Counted from the stretch's first letter, positions 36,987-46,058 are shown. The stretch: 64,000 bases of DNA from UBA2377 sp964429385 (GCA_964429385.1 CAYSBR010000001.1:1-64000), one strand, 5' to 3'. Notes: generated by a model not told the origin, from the letters alone. Program-made: numbers and translations.

Positions 36987-38296
36987 ACCAATCGATTCAC
37001 CCGTTCTTGCACGCCAGTGAAAATACACTCGGCCACCCGTGCAGGAAAGGCCGCCGGCAGATCGCGCGCCGCGTGGGCGATTGCCATCGGAGTTTGTTCA
37101 ACCACTTCCGCGATTAATGCCCGCGCATCCCCCAATCCTGCGCGCTGCGCCACGATATCCCAATGCCGTGGCAGAATATCCTTTATTTTCCAATGCGGGT
37201 GCTTGCTGCGTACGGCCATCGCCAGCCGGACCTTTTGCCATGGGATTTCCTGCGATCCCTTGCCGATGATCGGCCAAGCCGAAAGCACATCATAAAATGG
37301 TGTCAGCCGGTAGGTCCCTCCCCGTTCGTGAAACAGGGAGAAATTCTTGGCATGTCCATCCGTCGCCGCCAGCAGGCAGAACACCAATTGCGCCTTCACA
37401 AAGGCCTTGCTGTCCTCAGCCGGGCGGGAACTGCCCGCCAGCACCCGCAGGATGTCCGTCATCCCCGGGCCCCCATCGGCTTCATATTTCAACCGCGCCG
37501 GGCGGCCCAGCGCCTGGCAGAAGTCCTCCTGCGGCAATCGCGCAATCCACCGACCGCCCTGCATGCCGCGATCGAAACGCTCGACCACCAGAACTTTGCG
37601 TGCCCCGAATCGGGCGATTGCACAACGTGCCGCTGGCAGACCAAATCCTTCCATGAGGCGGGCGCACAGCCATTCATTCTCCACGGAATCCTGCATATCC
37701 ATCCGCAGATTTCCCACCCGGCCCAAAGGCAGCTTGAAGATGTGCGTCGTCGGCGTGGCGCCCAGTGGTCGACGCCAGCGATTACGATAGAACAGCAGGG
37801 CGGTCTTCTCCTGCGCCCCGGCGATGGAAATGCGAAACTCATCCGCTGCTTCCGTTTGCCCGATTCCTCGTCCACCGGATAACGCCGCCTCAATGGCACG
37901 TTCTACGCCCGCTTCATCCAAAAGCTCCGCCTCAATCCGGTCATAATCCTCCGGGACTTCACCCTCCGGCAAAAGTTGCACCGCGCCGACGCACTCCCGT
38001 CCAACCGCACCCAGTAGATCAAACGCCTGCTCGGAGTCCGTGCCAAAACGCATTCGGATGCGCTCCCGCAAGACGCCGCTGTCCGGCAGCAGATTATCAA
38101 AATAATCTGTGACCACCTCGCCGCGATGCGGCGCATTGCCCGGTGTGAACGGCAGCGAGAGTGACAGCACCCGACCCGCTGCGGACGTCACCCACTCCGC
38201 ATCATATTGAAACATCGTCATCCCGGCGCGATGACGCGACCACTGGCCGACGCGCATGCCGTTCATCCAGACCGTGAGTTGACCGAATTTCGCCAT
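36983..38296 (-). CDS. hipA: HipA-type serine/threonine kinase toxin
   Basis: A 437-residue kinase close in motif content to E. coli HipA, whose target there is glutamyl-tRNA synthetase. It has FDNLLPDSGVLRERIR, the ISIAGAQEKTALL loop with Ser157 (the autophosphorylated loop in E. coli), and the catalytic ATDGHAKNFSLF (Asp313). FYDVLSAWP follows. The ATG at 38296 has a purine-rich AGG 6 bases before it; a GTG at 38308 overlapping the hipB stop is a less likely start. It follows hipB directly and is coupled to the downstream phosphoesterase. Confidence 0.93.
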   Translation of the reverse strand: MAKFGQLTVWMNGMRVGQWSRHRAGMTMFQYDAEWVTSAAGRVLSLSLPFTPGNAPHRGEVVTDYFDNLLPDSGVLRERIRMRFGTDSEQAFDLLGAVGRECVGAVQLLPEGEVPEDYDRIEAELLDEAGVERAIEAALSGGRGIGQTEAADEFRISIAGAQEKTALLFYRNRWRRPLGATPTTHIFKLPLGRVGNLRMDMQDSVENEWLCARLMEGFGLPAARCAIARFGARKVLVVERFDRGMQGGRWIARLPQEDFCQALGRPARLKYEADGGPGMTDILRVLAGSSRPAEDSKAFVKAQLVFCLLAATDGHAKNFSLFHERGGTYRLTPFYDVLSAWPIIGKGSQEIPWQKVRLAMAVRSKHPHWKIKDILPRHWDIVAQRAGLGDARALIAEVVEQTPMAIAHAARDLPAAFPARVAECIFTGVQERVNRLV

Positions 38297-38304
38297 CCGC
38301 AACC

Positions 38305-38565
38305 TCACCAATCGTCGCCACCGCCACCGGGCTTGTCTTTCTGGCTGGCCCCGACCTCTTCGATTACAACCCGACCGCCCAGTAACGCCACCAGCCTGGC
38401 CAGCTGGTCGAAACTCGTCCGCTCCGGCACCGCCTCGATCCGCGCCACCCGCTTCTGGCTGACGCCCAGCAACTGGCCAACCTGAGCCTGACTGAGCCCC
38501 CGGGCCTGCCGCAGCCCCCGCAGCACGGCCCGCACCCGCACCGGCGTATCAATGGGATAATTCAT
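38305..38565 (-). CDS. hipB: HipB-type antitoxin
   Basis: An 86-residue HTH_3/Xre repressor (LRGLRQARGLSQAQVGQLLGVSQKRVARIEAVPERTSFDQLARLVALLGG) with a flexible Gly/Asp tail ending in Trp, as does E. coli HipB. It should bind HipA and repress the operon. It is first in the leftward hipBA unit, with a three-unit operator-like array beginning 13 bases upstream of its start codon. Confidence 0.93.
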   Translation of the reverse strand: MNYPIDTPVRVRAVLRGLRQARGLSQAQVGQLLGVSQKRVARIEAVPERTSFDQLARLVALLGGRVVIEEVGASQKDKPGGGGDDW

Positions 38566-38577
38566 GCCCTTACTTTT

Positions 38578-38658
38578 ACTCCCCCTAAGTAGTTATGTCA
38601 ATAAACTCCCTATAAGTGGTATAACAACAATACTCCATTAAAGGGGTATTACTATTGC
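38578..38658. promoter_or_regulatory. Three-unit 27-bp operator-like repeat array
   Basis: Units start at 38578, 38605 and 38632, spaced exactly 27 bases apart. Each begins ACTCC and continues roughly as C/A-x-x-AA-GT/GG-GTAT/GTTA. Unit 3 has an imperfect palindrome AATACTCC-N6-GGGGTATT, similar in form to HipB operators. The array lies between hipB and the rightward polymerase gene, so both could be controlled. Confidence 0.75.
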
Positions 38659-38786
38659 CACCCACCTGGCGAATGCCGCCGACCCAAGTTCCGTTTTGTA
38701 AAAGCCATAGACTTAATCCCACAAGGGAGTCGGGCCGTGCTCCCCCGCCCGTTTGACAGCCTCTCTTGCACGTCGAAACTTCCGGC

Positions 38787-40115
38787 GTGGCCCTCCGCGC
38801 GCTTGCCATTGATTTCAACTCCTTCTTCGCCTCCGTGGAACAGCAGGAGCGACCGGAGCTGCGCGGGCGACCGCTGATCGTGGTGCCGGTGGCCGCCGAA
38901 ACCACCGGGGCCATCGCGGTCAGCCTTGAGGCCAAGGCCCTCGGACTTGAGCGCAACGCCCGCGTCGCCGAAGCGCGCAAGCAGATCCCCGGCATCCTCG
39001 TCATCGAGTCGCGGCCGGAGGTTTACATTGATTATCACCGCCGGCTGAAGGCGGTCGTGGACCGACACGCGCCGGTGAAAAAGGTCCAGTCCATTGATGA
39101 GCTGGAGTGCGAACTCTCCGGCGACCTTGCGCGGCCCGCGCGCGCCTTGCGCCTTGGCGAGGAAATCCGGCAGGCGATCTACCGCGAAGTCGGCCCCTGC
39201 CTGCGCTGCTCCATCGGCATCGGCCCCAACTGGTTCATCGCCAAGCTCGCTTCCGACCTCCAGAAACCTGACGGCCTCGTGCTCTTCGACGAAAGCGACC
39301 TCCCCGCCGGGCTGATCGCCCGCAACGTGCAGCTCGGCGACTTCACCGGCATCGGGCCCAACATGCTGAAGCGCCTGCACGCCGCCGGTATCGACGACGT
39401 GGCCAAGCTTTACGCCGCGTCCTCCTCAAAATTGCGCGGCATCTGGAGCAGTGTCGAAGGCGCGCGCTTCCACGACTGGCTGCACGGCGGCGTGCAGGAA
39501 CGCGAGGCCCCCAGGCAAAATACCATCGGCCACAGCCAGGTGCTGCCGCCGGAAAAGCGCCATGCCGCCGATGCCCTCGCCGTGCTGCACCGCCTCATTC
39601 AGAAAGCCGCCATGCGCCTGCGGCACGAGGGTTTCTACGCCGGCGGCCTGCAACTCTCCGTCGGCTATCGCGACGGCACCGACTGGAGCGCCGACCTGCA
39701 GTTCAACGAGACCCAGGACACCCTGCATTTCACCCGCGCGCTGAACACGCTCTGGGCTCGCCGCCCGCCAGGGCACCGAACCAAGCCCCCCAAACAGGTC
39801 GGCGTCATCCTCCACCGTCTCCTCGCCGCCAGCCTGCACACCGCCGATCTTTTCACCCGCGAACAGGAGACATCCCGCACCAAGCTGTTCGCCGCCGTGG
39901 ACACTTTGAACAAGGCGCTGGGCAAAAACTCCGTCTATTTCGGCGGCGCGCACGGCGCCACCGGCTACGCGCCGATGCGTATCGCCTTCACCCGCATCCC
40001 CGAGCCCGAGATCGAAGAGATCGACCCCAGGCTCAAGCGCCGCGTAAACCCAAAGAAAAAGCCCGCGCCGCCCCCGACAGACCACGATCTCTTTCCACCC
40101 GACGACCCGCAGTGA
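38787..40115 (+). CDS. Y-family DNA polymerase (DinB/ImuB-like)
   Basis: A 442-residue translesion polymerase. The palm has AIDFNSFFASVEQQ with Asp9, and SIDELECELSGD with the catalytic Asp104-Glu105. CSIGIGPNWFIAKLASDLQKPDGL, the helix-hairpin-helix segment GDFTGIGPNMLKRLHAAGI and a little-finger domain follow. A basic/proline tail ends the protein without a clear clamp-binding motif. The catalytic residues look intact, so activity is likely, unlike inactive ImuB. GTG at 38787 fits the family; a TTG 21 bases upstream is possible. It is divergent from hipBA. Confidence 0.91.
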   Translation: MALRALAIDFNSFFASVEQQERPELRGRPLIVVPVAAETTGAIAVSLEAKALGLERNARVAEARKQIPGILVIESRPEVYIDYHRRLKAVVDRHAPVKKVQSIDELECELSGDLARPARALRLGEEIRQAIYREVGPCLRCSIGIGPNWFIAKLASDLQKPDGLVLFDESDLPAGLIARNVQLGDFTGIGPNMLKRLHAAGIDDVAKLYAASSSKLRGIWSSVEGARFHDWLHGGVQEREAPRQNTIGHSQVLPPEKRHAADALAVLHRLIQKAAMRLRHEGFYAGGLQLSVGYRDGTDWSADLQFNETQDTLHFTRALNTLWARRPPGHRTKPPKQVGVILHRLLAASLHTADLFTREQETSRTKLFAAVDTLNKALGKNSVYFGGAHGATGYAPMRIAFTRIPEPEIEEIDPRLKRRVNPKKKPAPPPTDHDLFPPDDPQ

Positions 40116-40296
40116 GACGGCGCTGCTTCATCCGTATTTTCTCCCGCTCCTGATCTCACGGGACTGGGCCTCTTGGATCTTCCTGTCCGACTCAGGCGGT
40201 TGGCACCTCGGTTCCCACAACAAGCTTCTACGGGAATCATTCTTGGGAAACGTCGCATTCACCTGGACGCCGCCTGCGATACGATTGAACCGGGGC

Positions 40297-40312
40297 GGGC
40301 CGCGCGCGGCCC
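40297..40312. terminator. GC-rich palindrome between convergent genes
   Basis: Perfect 16-bp palindrome GGGCCGCGCGCGGCCC followed on the + strand by ACCCTTTCT. It sits 181 bases past the polymerase stop and 38 bases before the convergent peptidase stop. It may end either transcript. The remaining 40116-40350 shows no gene. Confidence 0.4.
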
Positions 40313-40350
40313 ACCCTTTCTGACTGTTATGTATCCTTGGGCTCTGCCGG

Positions 40351-42189
40351 TTATCCGCCCTGCGGCAGCGGGGTGCGTTCCAGCGCGATGAGCGCATGCA
40401 GCTCGTCGAGCGCGGGCTGCTCGCCGGTCGCGAGCAGAAATTCCCAGGCCGCCAGCACACGCCGGTAGAACAGGGTGCGTTCCGCGGCGGTGCGCGGGCT
40501 CAGCGGCCGGAGAGAAACATTCGGGCGGGCCGCAGCCGAGCCAGGAGCCGTAACCGCGGGAGCCGCCGGGGCCGCGCGGGGCCGGAAAAGCGGCGCAAGC
40601 GTCTCCGCCGCCGTGCGCACCGCCGCATCTTCCGCCCCTGCGCCCCACTGGAGGATGAATTGGCGGCGCTCCGCGCCCCACCGGGCCACCGCTTTTGCCC
40701 GCTCCGCATCAAGCTGATCGGGGAAAGCATAGGTCGAATTCCAGAAAATCTCATTGAGCAGCGGATTCTGCCAACCGCGATAAATCATCAGTTGCCGGCC
40801 GCGGTCTTCGCTCTCCAGCAACCGCTTTTCAAAGGCCCGCACCGCCTCGGACATGCCGGCCACTTCGCCGGCGAGCACCGCAGCCTTCCAGACCGGCCGG
40901 AGCACGTCGTTCCACGCTTTCAGCAAATCTTCACGCGGCTCGCGCCGGTTGCCGGCGCCCGGCTGGCCGGGGCGGCTCGCCGCCGGACCCATCGCGCGTT
41001 CGAGTTCCTCACGCGTGCCGGCAAGCAGGAGCGTCTTCACCGCGGTATTCTGCTCGGTCAGCCGTATGATGAAGCGCCCGAATTGCTCCGTGCGCTCCCT
41101 CAGGGCCGCCTCATCCGCCTCCACCCGCCCGGTATCCACGGCCCGCCGATAGGCTTCCAAGTGACGCTGCACCTCGGGAGTCAGGTTGCCTTCATCCTCC
41201 GCCAGTTTCTCGATCAGACCGGCCCACTGTTCCAAATATTGCTCCGAACTGGAACGCGGTTTGTCGATGGTCCGGTTCACCAGCACGGCCTCCTCGTGCG
41301 CGGCGGCAAAGGAATCGCGCCGCACCCCCGAGGTCTCACGGGTGAACAAATCCAGCCCCAGGAGATTCTCCGGCAGGAAGCGTTCATAGCCCGCCCAGCG
41401 ATCCGGGTCGGGGTCGGGGTCGCAGCCGGCGGCCAGCGAGGCCTCGTCAGTCGCCGTGAAACCGGCCACCCGCGGCAGAGGACCCTGCGCCTCCGTCGGG
41501 ATCGCCCACGTCGGCACCAGCGTAAACCAGTTGGAGTTGGGTGTCAGCACCCGCGGCACCCCGAGGAAATGAAATCCGCCCGAATGGCACTGCGTCATGC
41601 AAAACACGACGCGGCCCCGGCCCAGCCCTTCGTCGAGCACCTGTTGCAGTTCCGCCACGCCCAACACCTCGTTGTTATCCGTGAACCAGCCGTTCGGGCG
41701 GGCCGGATCCTCCTTCAATTGCCAAAGGGTGATCGTGCTCTCCTTCGGTTCTGTCCGGGAAAGCACCCCGTGATCGCCCACAAACAGGTAAAGCGTGCCG
41801 CCATCGGCCACCGATGGCAGAATCTCCTCGCGCAAAGCGGTGAGGATGCTCTCCCGGGTGGCGGGGCGATTGTCGGGCAGCGGGCCGGGCAGCCAGGATT
41901 CGAGCACCAACCCGTCTTCCTTGTATTGCCGCCGGGTGTCGGCGAGCTTCATCGGCTCCCCCGGGCGGTTGCCCACCCCGAAGAACACCCAAGTCTGCTC
42001 CTTCGGGTAATTTTGTTCGAAAAACGCCGCGATGGCCTGCGCCTGCAGATATTGGGAATAGTTGTTGTTGAGCGGTGTGCCGCCGCCGGAAATCAACACA
42101 TAGGCATCGCGGGCAGTCAGCGGCAGGGCCGCCAGGACGAGCATTAACAATAAAAGACCGCCGCGGCGCAGGGAAAGTGACAGAAGCAT
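40351..42189 (-). CDS. Exported clan CD (caspase/legumain-like) cysteine peptidase
   Basis: A 612-residue protein with a long hydrophobic signal (about residues 1-26). A caspase-like fold begins at AYVLISGGGTPLNNNYSQYL. The catalytic dyad is likely His140 in FVGDHGVLSRT and Cys201 in VFCMTQCHSGGFHFLG, in the expected strand-end contexts. A C-terminal region of some 350 residues is mostly helical with an Ala/Pro-rich stretch and no recognised domain. It should act outside the cytoplasm. It is a single leftward gene, divergent from the rpmH block. Confidence 0.82.
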   Translation of the reverse strand: MLLSLSLRRGGLLLLMLVLAALPLTARDAYVLISGGGTPLNNNYSQYLQAQAIAAFFEQNYPKEQTWVFFGVGNRPGEPMKLADTRRQYKEDGLVLESWLPGPLPDNRPATRESILTALREEILPSVADGGTLYLFVGDHGVLSRTEPKESTITLWQLKEDPARPNGWFTDNNEVLGVAELQQVLDEGLGRGRVVFCMTQCHSGGFHFLGVPRVLTPNSNWFTLVPTWAIPTEAQGPLPRVAGFTATDEASLAAGCDPDPDPDRWAGYERFLPENLLGLDLFTRETSGVRRDSFAAAHEEAVLVNRTIDKPRSSSEQYLEQWAGLIEKLAEDEGNLTPEVQRHLEAYRRAVDTGRVEADEAALRERTEQFGRFIIRLTEQNTAVKTLLLAGTREELERAMGPAASRPGQPGAGNRREPREDLLKAWNDVLRPVWKAAVLAGEVAGMSEAVRAFEKRLLESEDRGRQLMIYRGWQNPLLNEIFWNSTYAFPDQLDAERAKAVARWGAERRQFILQWGAGAEDAAVRTAAETLAPLFRPRAAPAAPAVTAPGSAAARPNVSLRPLSPRTAAERTLFYRRVLAAWEFLLATGEQPALDELHALIALERTPLPQGG

Positions 42190-42343
42190 GCTGTCACAGA
42201 CGTATGCGCCCGACCCCAAGTAACAACCACCCTGTGCCAAACCCCCTTCAATTATGACTTGGGGACTACTCTCGCGCCGGATATTCAAAACCAGAGGACG
42301 AATTCCCCATTCAAACTATACCATCACCCCCGGGAAACCGCCC

Positions 42344-42372
42344 TTGACACCCCTTCCCCCGTCCGGCACTCC
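42344..42372 (+). promoter_or_regulatory. Possible rpmH promoter
   Basis: A consensus -35 (TTGACA at 42344) lies 53 bases before the rpmH start. After 17 bases the -10 position reads CACTCC, far from consensus, so the call rests on the -35. Around it, 42190-42396 holds no gene and no recognisable DnaA box; an 8-bp inverted repeat (CCCCAAGT at 42214, ACTTGGGG at 42257) is present. Confidence 0.35.
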
Positions 42373-42396
42373 TGACCCTCTTTTTCGTTTAAAGTC

Positions 42397-42534
42397 ATGA
42401 AGCCTACATTCCGCCCACACCGCAAGAAGCGCGCCCGCCAGATCGGTTTTCGCGCCCGCAAAGCCACCAAAGGCGGCCGCCAGGTCCTCGCGGCCCGTCG
42501 CCGCAAAGGTCGCAAGCGCCTGACCGTCGTCTGA
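42397..42534 (+). CDS. rpmH: 50S ribosomal protein L34
   Basis: A 45-residue, highly basic protein: MKPTFRPHRKKRARQIGFRA, then ATKGGRQVLAARRRKGRKRL and TVV. This is the full-length L34 pattern. It begins the conserved rpmH-rnpA-yidD-yidC order. No dnaA lies upstream; a peptidase gene is there instead, transcribed the other way. Confidence 0.97.
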   Translation: MKPTFRPHRKKRARQIGFRARKATKGGRQVLAARRRKGRKRLTVV

Positions 42535-42638
42535 TAGCGAAAGGTTGAAACGCAAGGGGCGGCGCGCGACGGCAGATCCTGTTCGCGGCCGGCCCTTCTT
42601 TCTTTTATCCGCCTTCCGGACTTTCCGCCTTCCCGATC

Positions 42639-42992
42639 ATGCGTTTCCGCCCAGAGCAGCATTTGCGCCGCCCGGGGGATTTTCGCACCGTCCGGGAACA
42701 AGGTCGCCGCATTGATTGCGGCGCCTTCACCTGTTGGTGGCTCGCCCGCGGGGACCATGAGGCCCCGGCCCGGCTCGGTGTGGTCGCTTCCTATGCGCAA
42801 GTCGGAGCCGCCGTGGCCCGCGCCCGCGCCAAGCGCCGCCTGCGGGAAATTTTCCGCCGCCATCAGGAGTGTGTGCCCGCCGGGCATGACCTCATCCTGA
42901 GCGCCCGGCGCGCGGTGAATGTCCGCCCCTTCCCCGAGCTGGAGCAGCGCTTCATCGCCGCCTGCCGCCAATTTTCCACCGCCCATGCCTGA
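42639..42992 (+). CDS. rnpA: Ribonuclease P protein component
   Basis: A 117-residue basic protein that assists the RNase P RNA in maturing tRNA 5' ends. The RNR-type signature AAVARARAKRRLREIFRRHQ is present, preceded by LRRPGDFRTVREQGRRI and followed by HDLILSARRAV. It overlaps yidD by 8 bases, consistent with a common transcript. Confidence 0.95.
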   Translation: MRFRPEQHLRRPGDFRTVREQGRRIDCGAFTCWWLARGDHEAPARLGVVASYAQVGAAVARARAKRRLREIFRRHQECVPAGHDLILSARRAVNVRPFPELEQRFIAACRQFSTAHA

Positions 42993-43314
42993 AGCCGCGC
43001 CCTCCCTGTCTGCCCGGCTCGCCCGGCTGCCCGCGCGTCTGATGATCGGCGGCGTCTGGCTGTATCAGAAGACCCTTTCCCCGGTGCTGCCCGCGGTGTT
43101 CGGACCGGCCTGCGGCTGCCGCTTCTCCCCGACCTGTTCGCACTACGCCATCGAAGCGGTGCGCACCCACGGCGCCCTGGCCGGCGGCTGGCTCGCCCTA
43201 CGCCGGCTCCTGCGCTGCACTCCGCTTCATCCCGGTGGCCTCGATCCCGTGCCCGCCACCCTGCGATCGCGCCGGGGCTTCACCGCTCCGCGCTGCACCC
43301 GCGTCGCCCGTTAA
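42985..43314 (+). CDS. yidD: YidD membrane-protein insertion factor
   Basis: A 109-residue protein with the YidD core: MIGGVWLYQKTLSPVLPAVFGPACGCRFSPTCSHYAIEAVRTHG, then LRRLLRCTPLHPGGLDPVP. The amphipathic N-terminal helix places it at the inner membrane, where it assists YidC-dependent insertion. Start at 42985 overlaps rnpA; yidC follows 35 bases downstream. Confidence 0.95.
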   Translation: MPEAAPSLSARLARLPARLMIGGVWLYQKTLSPVLPAVFGPACGCRFSPTCSHYAIEAVRTHGALAGGWLALRRLLRCTPLHPGGLDPVPATLRSRRGFTAPRCTRVAR

Positions 43315-43349
43315 ACTCGTCGTTTCTCTTCACCCTCTCCTTTGTTGTA

Positions 43350-45185
43350 ATGGATAAAAAGAACCTCGCCATCGGTGTTGTCCTGATGCTCGCGGCTTTC
43401 GCGAGCCTCTACCTCGGCCAAAAATTCGCGCCGCCCGCGCCCGTGCCCGCCCCCACAACGGCCGCACCGGCCGTTACCACGCCGGAGACCGGCAGTGTCA
43501 CCCCGGCCCCCGCGCCGGCCGGCACGGTCGTCAACCCGCAGAACGCCTCCTTCGCCGCGGCCATCGTCAAGGACGACGAGGGCGCCCAGATCGTCTCCCT
43601 CGCCAACAGTTTTGTCGAAGTGCGTCTCACTGACCACGGCGGCGCCATCCGCGATGTCGCCTTCCGCGCCCGCGATCTCAAGGGCCGCCTCGTTTACCCC
43701 GCCGAACGGCTGGGCAACGAGCCCTTCGTCTTCAACCAGCTGCACACCGACCCGATGCTCGGCTTCGTCGAGTTCCCCGGCCTCGACCAGCGCGCCCGCT
43801 TTGAGCTGGTCTCGAAGACCGCCAGCGAGGTCGTTTACCGCGCGGTGTTTGAGAACCGCATCGAGGTCACCCGCCGCTACTACCTGCCCGACGGCGCCGA
43901 GCCCGGCACCGATCCCTATCAGCTCCGCCACGAGACCACCTTCCGCAACCTCACCGACCAGACGACCCCGTTGCCGCGCGTCTCCCTGAGCCTCGGCACC
44001 ACCGCGCCGATCAACTCGGTGGACCACGGCATGCAGCTCGCCACCGGGTTTTCCAACGGCAAGGATCAGAAGTTCATCGCGCGCTCCAAGCTTGAGGGCG
44101 GCGGCTTCCTCAGCTGGATCGGCTTCGGCTCCCGCCAGCCCCTGGCCTACATCCCGTCGAACGGCCCCATCAGCTGGGCCTCGGTGAGCAATCAGTTCTT
44201 CACCGCCATTGCCACGCCCGATGAGCCCGCCGCCGGGCTCATCACCCGCCGCGTGGAACTGCCCGCGTTTCCCGACCGGCCCAACCAGCCCAACTTCGGC
44301 GTCACCGGCGCCGCGCAGTTCGAGGTGCCCGCGCTCGCCCCCGGCGGCGAAACCACCCTGGCCCTGAATTTCTACGTCGGCCCCAAGGAATACCGCCGCC
44401 TCGCCAATGGTGACGTCTTCGAGGCCGATCAGGACAAGGTGATGAATTTCGGCATGTTCCGGTTCTTCAGCCAGCTCCTGCTCACCATCATGACCTGGGT
44501 GCACGGCTGGATTGTCACCCTCTCGCCCACCTGGGCCTGGGGCTGGGCCATCGTCATCACCACGCTGATCCTCAAGATCGTCTTCCTCTATCCGACCCTC
44601 GCCGCCTCCAAGTCCGCCAAGCGCATGGCCAAACTCCAGCCGGAGATGCAATCCATCCGCGAGAAATTCAAGGACAACCCCCAGAAGATGCAGGCCGCCA
44701 CGATGGAGATCTTCAAGAAGCACCGCGTGAACCCGATGGGCGGCTGCCTCCCGGTCCTCATCACGATCCCCTTCCTCATTGGTTTCTTCCAGATGCTGCA
44801 AAGCACCGCCGAGCTGCGCTTCGCGCCCTTCCTGTGGTCGATCGACCTCTCCGCGCCCGATACGGTCGCCCGGCTCTTCGGCTTCCCCATCAACATCCTC
44901 CCGCTGCTCATGGGTGCGACCATGATCATCCAGATGCGGCTCACCCCGATGCCGTCCACCGACAACATGCAGGCGAAGATCTTCAAGTTCATGCCGTGGA
45001 TCTTCATGTTCATCTGCTACAACTTCTCCGGCGCGCTCGCGCTCTACTCCACCGTCAACGGCCTCTTCACCATCGGCCAGCAACTCGTCGTCAACCGCAT
45101 GAAGGACGATCCGCTGCCCGCCCCGACCCCGGCCCCCGCCGGCGGCGGCAAGCCGATGAAGAACGTCACCCCCAAGAAGCGCTGA
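43350..45185 (+). CDS. yidC: Membrane protein insertase YidC
   Basis: A 611-residue Gram-negative-type YidC. The N-terminal helix (MDKKNLAIGVVLMLAAFASLYLG) is followed by a Pro/Ala linker and a large periplasmic beta-sandwich (about 60-350). The conserved five-helix core contains NPMGGCLPVLITIPFLIGFFQML, the FMPWIFMFICYNFSGALALY helix and TVNGLFTIGQQLVVNR. A basic tail follows (MKNVTPKKR). It inserts proteins alone or with SecYEG. yebC-like comes 45 bases later. Confidence 0.97.
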   Translation: MDKKNLAIGVVLMLAAFASLYLGQKFAPPAPVPAPTTAAPAVTTPETGSVTPAPAPAGTVVNPQNASFAAAIVKDDEGAQIVSLANSFVEVRLTDHGGAIRDVAFRARDLKGRLVYPAERLGNEPFVFNQLHTDPMLGFVEFPGLDQRARFELVSKTASEVVYRAVFENRIEVTRRYYLPDGAEPGTDPYQLRHETTFRNLTDQTTPLPRVSLSLGTTAPINSVDHGMQLATGFSNGKDQKFIARSKLEGGGFLSWIGFGSRQPLAYIPSNGPISWASVSNQFFTAIATPDEPAAGLITRRVELPAFPDRPNQPNFGVTGAAQFEVPALAPGGETTLALNFYVGPKEYRRLANGDVFEADQDKVMNFGMFRFFSQLLLTIMTWVHGWIVTLSPTWAWGWAIVITTLILKIVFLYPTLAASKSAKRMAKLQPEMQSIREKFKDNPQKMQAATMEIFKKHRVNPMGGCLPVLITIPFLIGFFQMLQSTAELRFAPFLWSIDLSAPDTVARLFGFPINILPLLMGATMIIQMRLTPMPSTDNMQAKIFKFMPWIFMFICYNFSGALALYSTVNGLFTIGQQLVVNRMKDDPLPAPTPAPAGGGKPMKNVTPKKR

Positions 45186-45230
45186 GCAAAAAGCTTGGAG
45201 CCCGCAGTCTGACGGTTATCGCTTCTCTCC

Positions 45231-45983
45231 ATGGCCGGCCATAACAAGTGGTCCAAGATCAAGCGCCTGAAGGCGGTCACCGACTCCCGCAAGGGCAAGG
45301 TGTTCTCCCGCCTCTCGCGTGACATCACCCTCGCAGCCAAGGCCGGCGGGGGCGATCCGGACGGCAACGCCCGCCTCCGCACTCTCCTGCTCAAGGCGCG
45401 CGAGGCCAACATGCCCGCCGACAATGTGGATCGCGCCATCAAGAAGGGCACCGGCGAACTCCCCGGCGTCATTTACGAAGAGATCACCTATGAGGGCTAT
45501 GGCTCCGGCGGCGTGGCCTTCGTCGTCAAGGTCACCACCGACAACAAGCAGCGCACCGCGCAGGACGTGCGCAGCGTGTTCGCGCGTCACGGCGGCAACC
45601 TCGCGCAGTCCGGCGCCGTGGCCTTTCAGTTTCTCCACGCCGGCCAGTTCCTCATCGCCGCCGGCCAGACCACCGAGGATAGACTCATGGAAGTCGCCCT
45701 TGAAGCCGGCGCCGACGACGTGCTCACCAGCGACCACGGCTTCGAGGTCCGTTGCGAACTGACCTTGTTCGACAAGGTCAGCCAGGCGCTCGAAAACGCC
45801 GGCATCAAAACCGAGAGCGCCGAAATCTCCTACATCCCCAACAACCACGTCCCCGTGACCGACGTCGGCACCGCCCAATCGCTCGTAAAACTCCACGACG
45901 CCCTGGAGGAAATCGACGACGTGCAGAACGTCTTCTCCAACGAGGAAGTGGACGACGCCATCAACGCCGCCGCCGAAGGATAA
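45231..45983 (+). CDS. YebC/PmpR-type transcription/translation regulator
   Basis: A 250-residue YebC-family protein: MAGHNKWSKIKRLKAVTDSRKGKVFSRLSRDI, then PDGNARLRTLLLKAREANMPADNVDRAIKKG, YEEITYEGYGSGGVAFVVKVTTDNKQRTAQDVRSVF, and EISYIPNNHVPV. Family members are DNA-binding regulators or assist translation of proline-rich stretches. Full length. A small hairpin (GCCTGC/GCAGGC) follows near 46000. Confidence 0.96.
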   Translation: MAGHNKWSKIKRLKAVTDSRKGKVFSRLSRDITLAAKAGGGDPDGNARLRTLLLKAREANMPADNVDRAIKKGTGELPGVIYEEITYEGYGSGGVAFVVKVTTDNKQRTAQDVRSVFARHGGNLAQSGAVAFQFLHAGQFLIAAGQTTEDRLMEVALEAGADDVLTSDHGFEVRCELTLFDKVSQALENAGIKTESAEISYIPNNHVPVTDVGTAQSLVKLHDALEEIDDVQNVFSNEEVDDAINAAAEG

Positions 45984-46058
45984 GCTCCCGCGCCTGCGGC
46001 GCAGGCTGTCATAGCCGCCCGTATGACCCTTGCCCCACTTGCCTCGGGGCGGCGCCCA

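Noticed and set aside
42190..42396. Possible replication origin upstream of rpmH
   Set aside because: No DnaA boxes or AT-rich unwinding element, and no dnaA or dnaN gene nearby.
43311..45083. Minus-strand frame of 590 codons opposite yidC
   Set aside because: yidC is unmistakable on the plus strand; the reverse frame is Glu/Gly/His-rich without domains.
45984..46058. SAM-type riboswitch in front of metX
   Set aside because: Two short hairpins can be drawn, but I see no conserved SAM-riboswitch core sequence; a covariance-model search would decide.
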